In this document: piece after piece, positions 63,184 through 64,000 of the stretch | How positions within the stretch are numbered: the stretch's first letter is position 1 | Layout of the letters: every line of letters begins with the position of its first letter | Source of the DNA: Flavobacterium sp. YO12 | Lineage (GTDB): Bacteria > Bacteroidota > Bacteroidia > Flavobacteriales > Flavobacteriaceae | Length of the DNA: 64,000 nucleotides | Direction: 5' to 3' | NCBI RefSeq assembly: GCF_004119495.1 | Contig: NZ_NRQU01000014.1 | Location: forward strand, 1 to 64,000 | Notes under the pieces: generated by a model | Databases searched by the model: none | Told to the model about the DNA's origin: nothing | What the model saw: the letters and a program-made list of their open reading frames with translations, nothing else | Translations under genes and position numbers: made by a program

Positions 63184-64000
63184 TTATATTTCTGCCGAAA
63201 TAGGCAATCTTCCTTCTTTTACTGCTTCAACCAATTTATTATAATCCAATTCGTTTTGATGGGCATATGCGATCGAAAATTTTGCAATCGCATTCGCAAA
63301 TTCATCGTTGTTTCCTATATATCCCGACAATATTGACGGATCTCCTGATCTCGCATGAGCTCTTGCAAGCGCCCACCCGCAGGCTTTTGCATAATCAGCC
63401 ATGTTTTCTGCTTTCATTATTTCGATAACAGGTTTTATTTTAGCATCTCGAAGCTGACGGATATAAAAAAACCTGCCTCTATCATCATTTGTCCATCCTA
63501 AAAACATATCCGAAGCCGACTGCATTAACTTTTGTCCCATTACAATTCGTTCTCCTTGATGCTTGTATTTTCCTTTAATTTTTACATTGGGCTCCAAAAC
63601 ACTTTGTCTGGCTTCTTTAAACTGTAAAAAAATAGGTTCACCAGTTGCGGACATTAATAAACTGATTCCGCAAAGTGTTCCAACACTTCCCACACCTACC
63701 ACTTTTATAGCAAAGTCATGTATTGTATATCGGCTTAATAAAATCTGTTTATCTTCAGGAAGCGATTCTACATATCGTTTATGAATTAATTTAGCTTCTC
63801 TTAAAGTATAGTTTTGATCTGTTCCTGACGGATGATAAATTAATGGCGGATCATCTTTTATTTTTGCTCTAACCCCATCTAGATAAGTCATTTTTGCAAA
63901 CTCTTTTTCATGCGCTGTAGATTCAGCTGCTTTTTTTATTCGTTTTTGCTGAAACTCTTTTAGTTCTTCATCTTTTCCTAATTCAATAAGTTCTGCCAAA
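63184..64000 (-). CDS. DUF2252 domain protein, N-terminus cut by window edge
   Basis: At least 271 residues are visible. The apparent start at 63999 is only an in-frame TTG; the family is about 440 residues, so the true start lies beyond the window. Recognisable segments are YTIHDFAIKVVGVGSVGTLC, FLQFKEARQSVLE, GQKLMQSASDMFLGWT and YAKACGWALARAHARSGD. DUF2252 proteins have a kinase-like fold, with a Lys in the FKEA segment. Function unknown. Confidence 0.87.
   Translation of the reverse strand, partial: LAELIELGKDEELKEFQQKRIKKAAESTAHEKEFAKMTYLDGVRAKIKDDPPLIYHPSGTDQNYTLREAKLIHKRYVESLPEDKQILLSRYTIHDFAIKVVGVGSVGTLCGISLLMSATGEPIFLQFKEARQSVLEPNVKIKGKYKHQGERIVMGQKLMQSASDMFLGWTNDDRGRFFYIRQLRDAKIKPVIEIMKAENMADYAKACGWALARAHARSGDPSILSGYIGNNDEFANAIAKFSIAYAHQNELDYNKLVEAVKEGRLPISAEI

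Overview
The window is AT-rich DNA from a member of the Bacteroidota, almost certainly Flavobacterium or a close relative. The evidence is the gene content (DUF5683, DUF2480, DUF3078, DUF5689 and DUF6515 proteins, a type IX secretion sorting domain, a SUF cluster of this group's type), Bacteroidota-style -7 boxes (TAnnTTTG) before several genes, and short palindromic intergenic repeats typical of flavobacterial genomes. No phage, plasmid or CRISPR signal was seen. One IS1-family transposase is present.

Layout. 1-11.2 kb: 3-hydroxyanthranilate dioxygenase, a secreted endonuclease-type hydrolase, an LD-carboxypeptidase, YraN, an ACT-like protein, an IPT/TIG lipoprotein, two small membrane proteins, a structured RNA-like intergenic element, and mfd with an overlapping upstream lipoprotein gene. 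11.4-25.1 kb: SDR-type threonine dehydrogenase, the IS1 transposase, an M1 and an S8 peptidase, a 1732-residue leucine-rich-repeat protein exported by type IX secretion with a companion lipoprotein, an MBL-fold hydrolase and a coiled-coil membrane protein. 25.4-36.6 kb: the iron-sulfur assembly (SUF) region: sufA/iscA, sufB, an FMN reductase, sufC, a repeat-flanked four-helix-bundle gene, a frameshifted sufD, then (after a serine hydrolase and two microproteins on the other strand) sufS, a lipoprotein, sufE, sufT, DUF2480 and DUF3078. 36.7-47.2 kb: hflX, a secreted protein, a DUF5689 lipoprotein/TonB receptor pair, an MFS transporter, a Gfo/Idh/MocA oxidoreductase and an old-yellow-enzyme homologue.

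47.3-52.9 kb is the most interesting part: a minus-strand cluster that looks like a complete bacteriocin-type peptide export system. It encodes a small HTH protein, two tiny precursor peptides (53 and 45 residues) with double-glycine leaders and hydrophobic cysteine-containing cores, a hairpin that could act as an attenuator, four tightly coupled small genes including a DUF3267 HExxH membrane protein, a 31-residue membrane microprotein, an HlyD-type adaptor and an ABC exporter with an N-terminal C39 leader peptidase. The two precursors are short and easily missed in routine annotation.

53.2-64 kb: rseP, two identical tRNA-Asn genes, a TPR protein, a C1 peptidase, and a minus-strand group of envelope and DUF proteins (Omp85-type barrel, PF13557-like outer membrane protein, frameshifted membrane AraC regulator, DUF4136, DUF6515, DUF2092 and a DUF2252 protein cut by the window edge).

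Two otherwise intact genes (sufD and the AraC regulator) are broken by one-base indels in or beside short homopolymers. Either the assembly has residual errors or both genes are genuinely disrupted.
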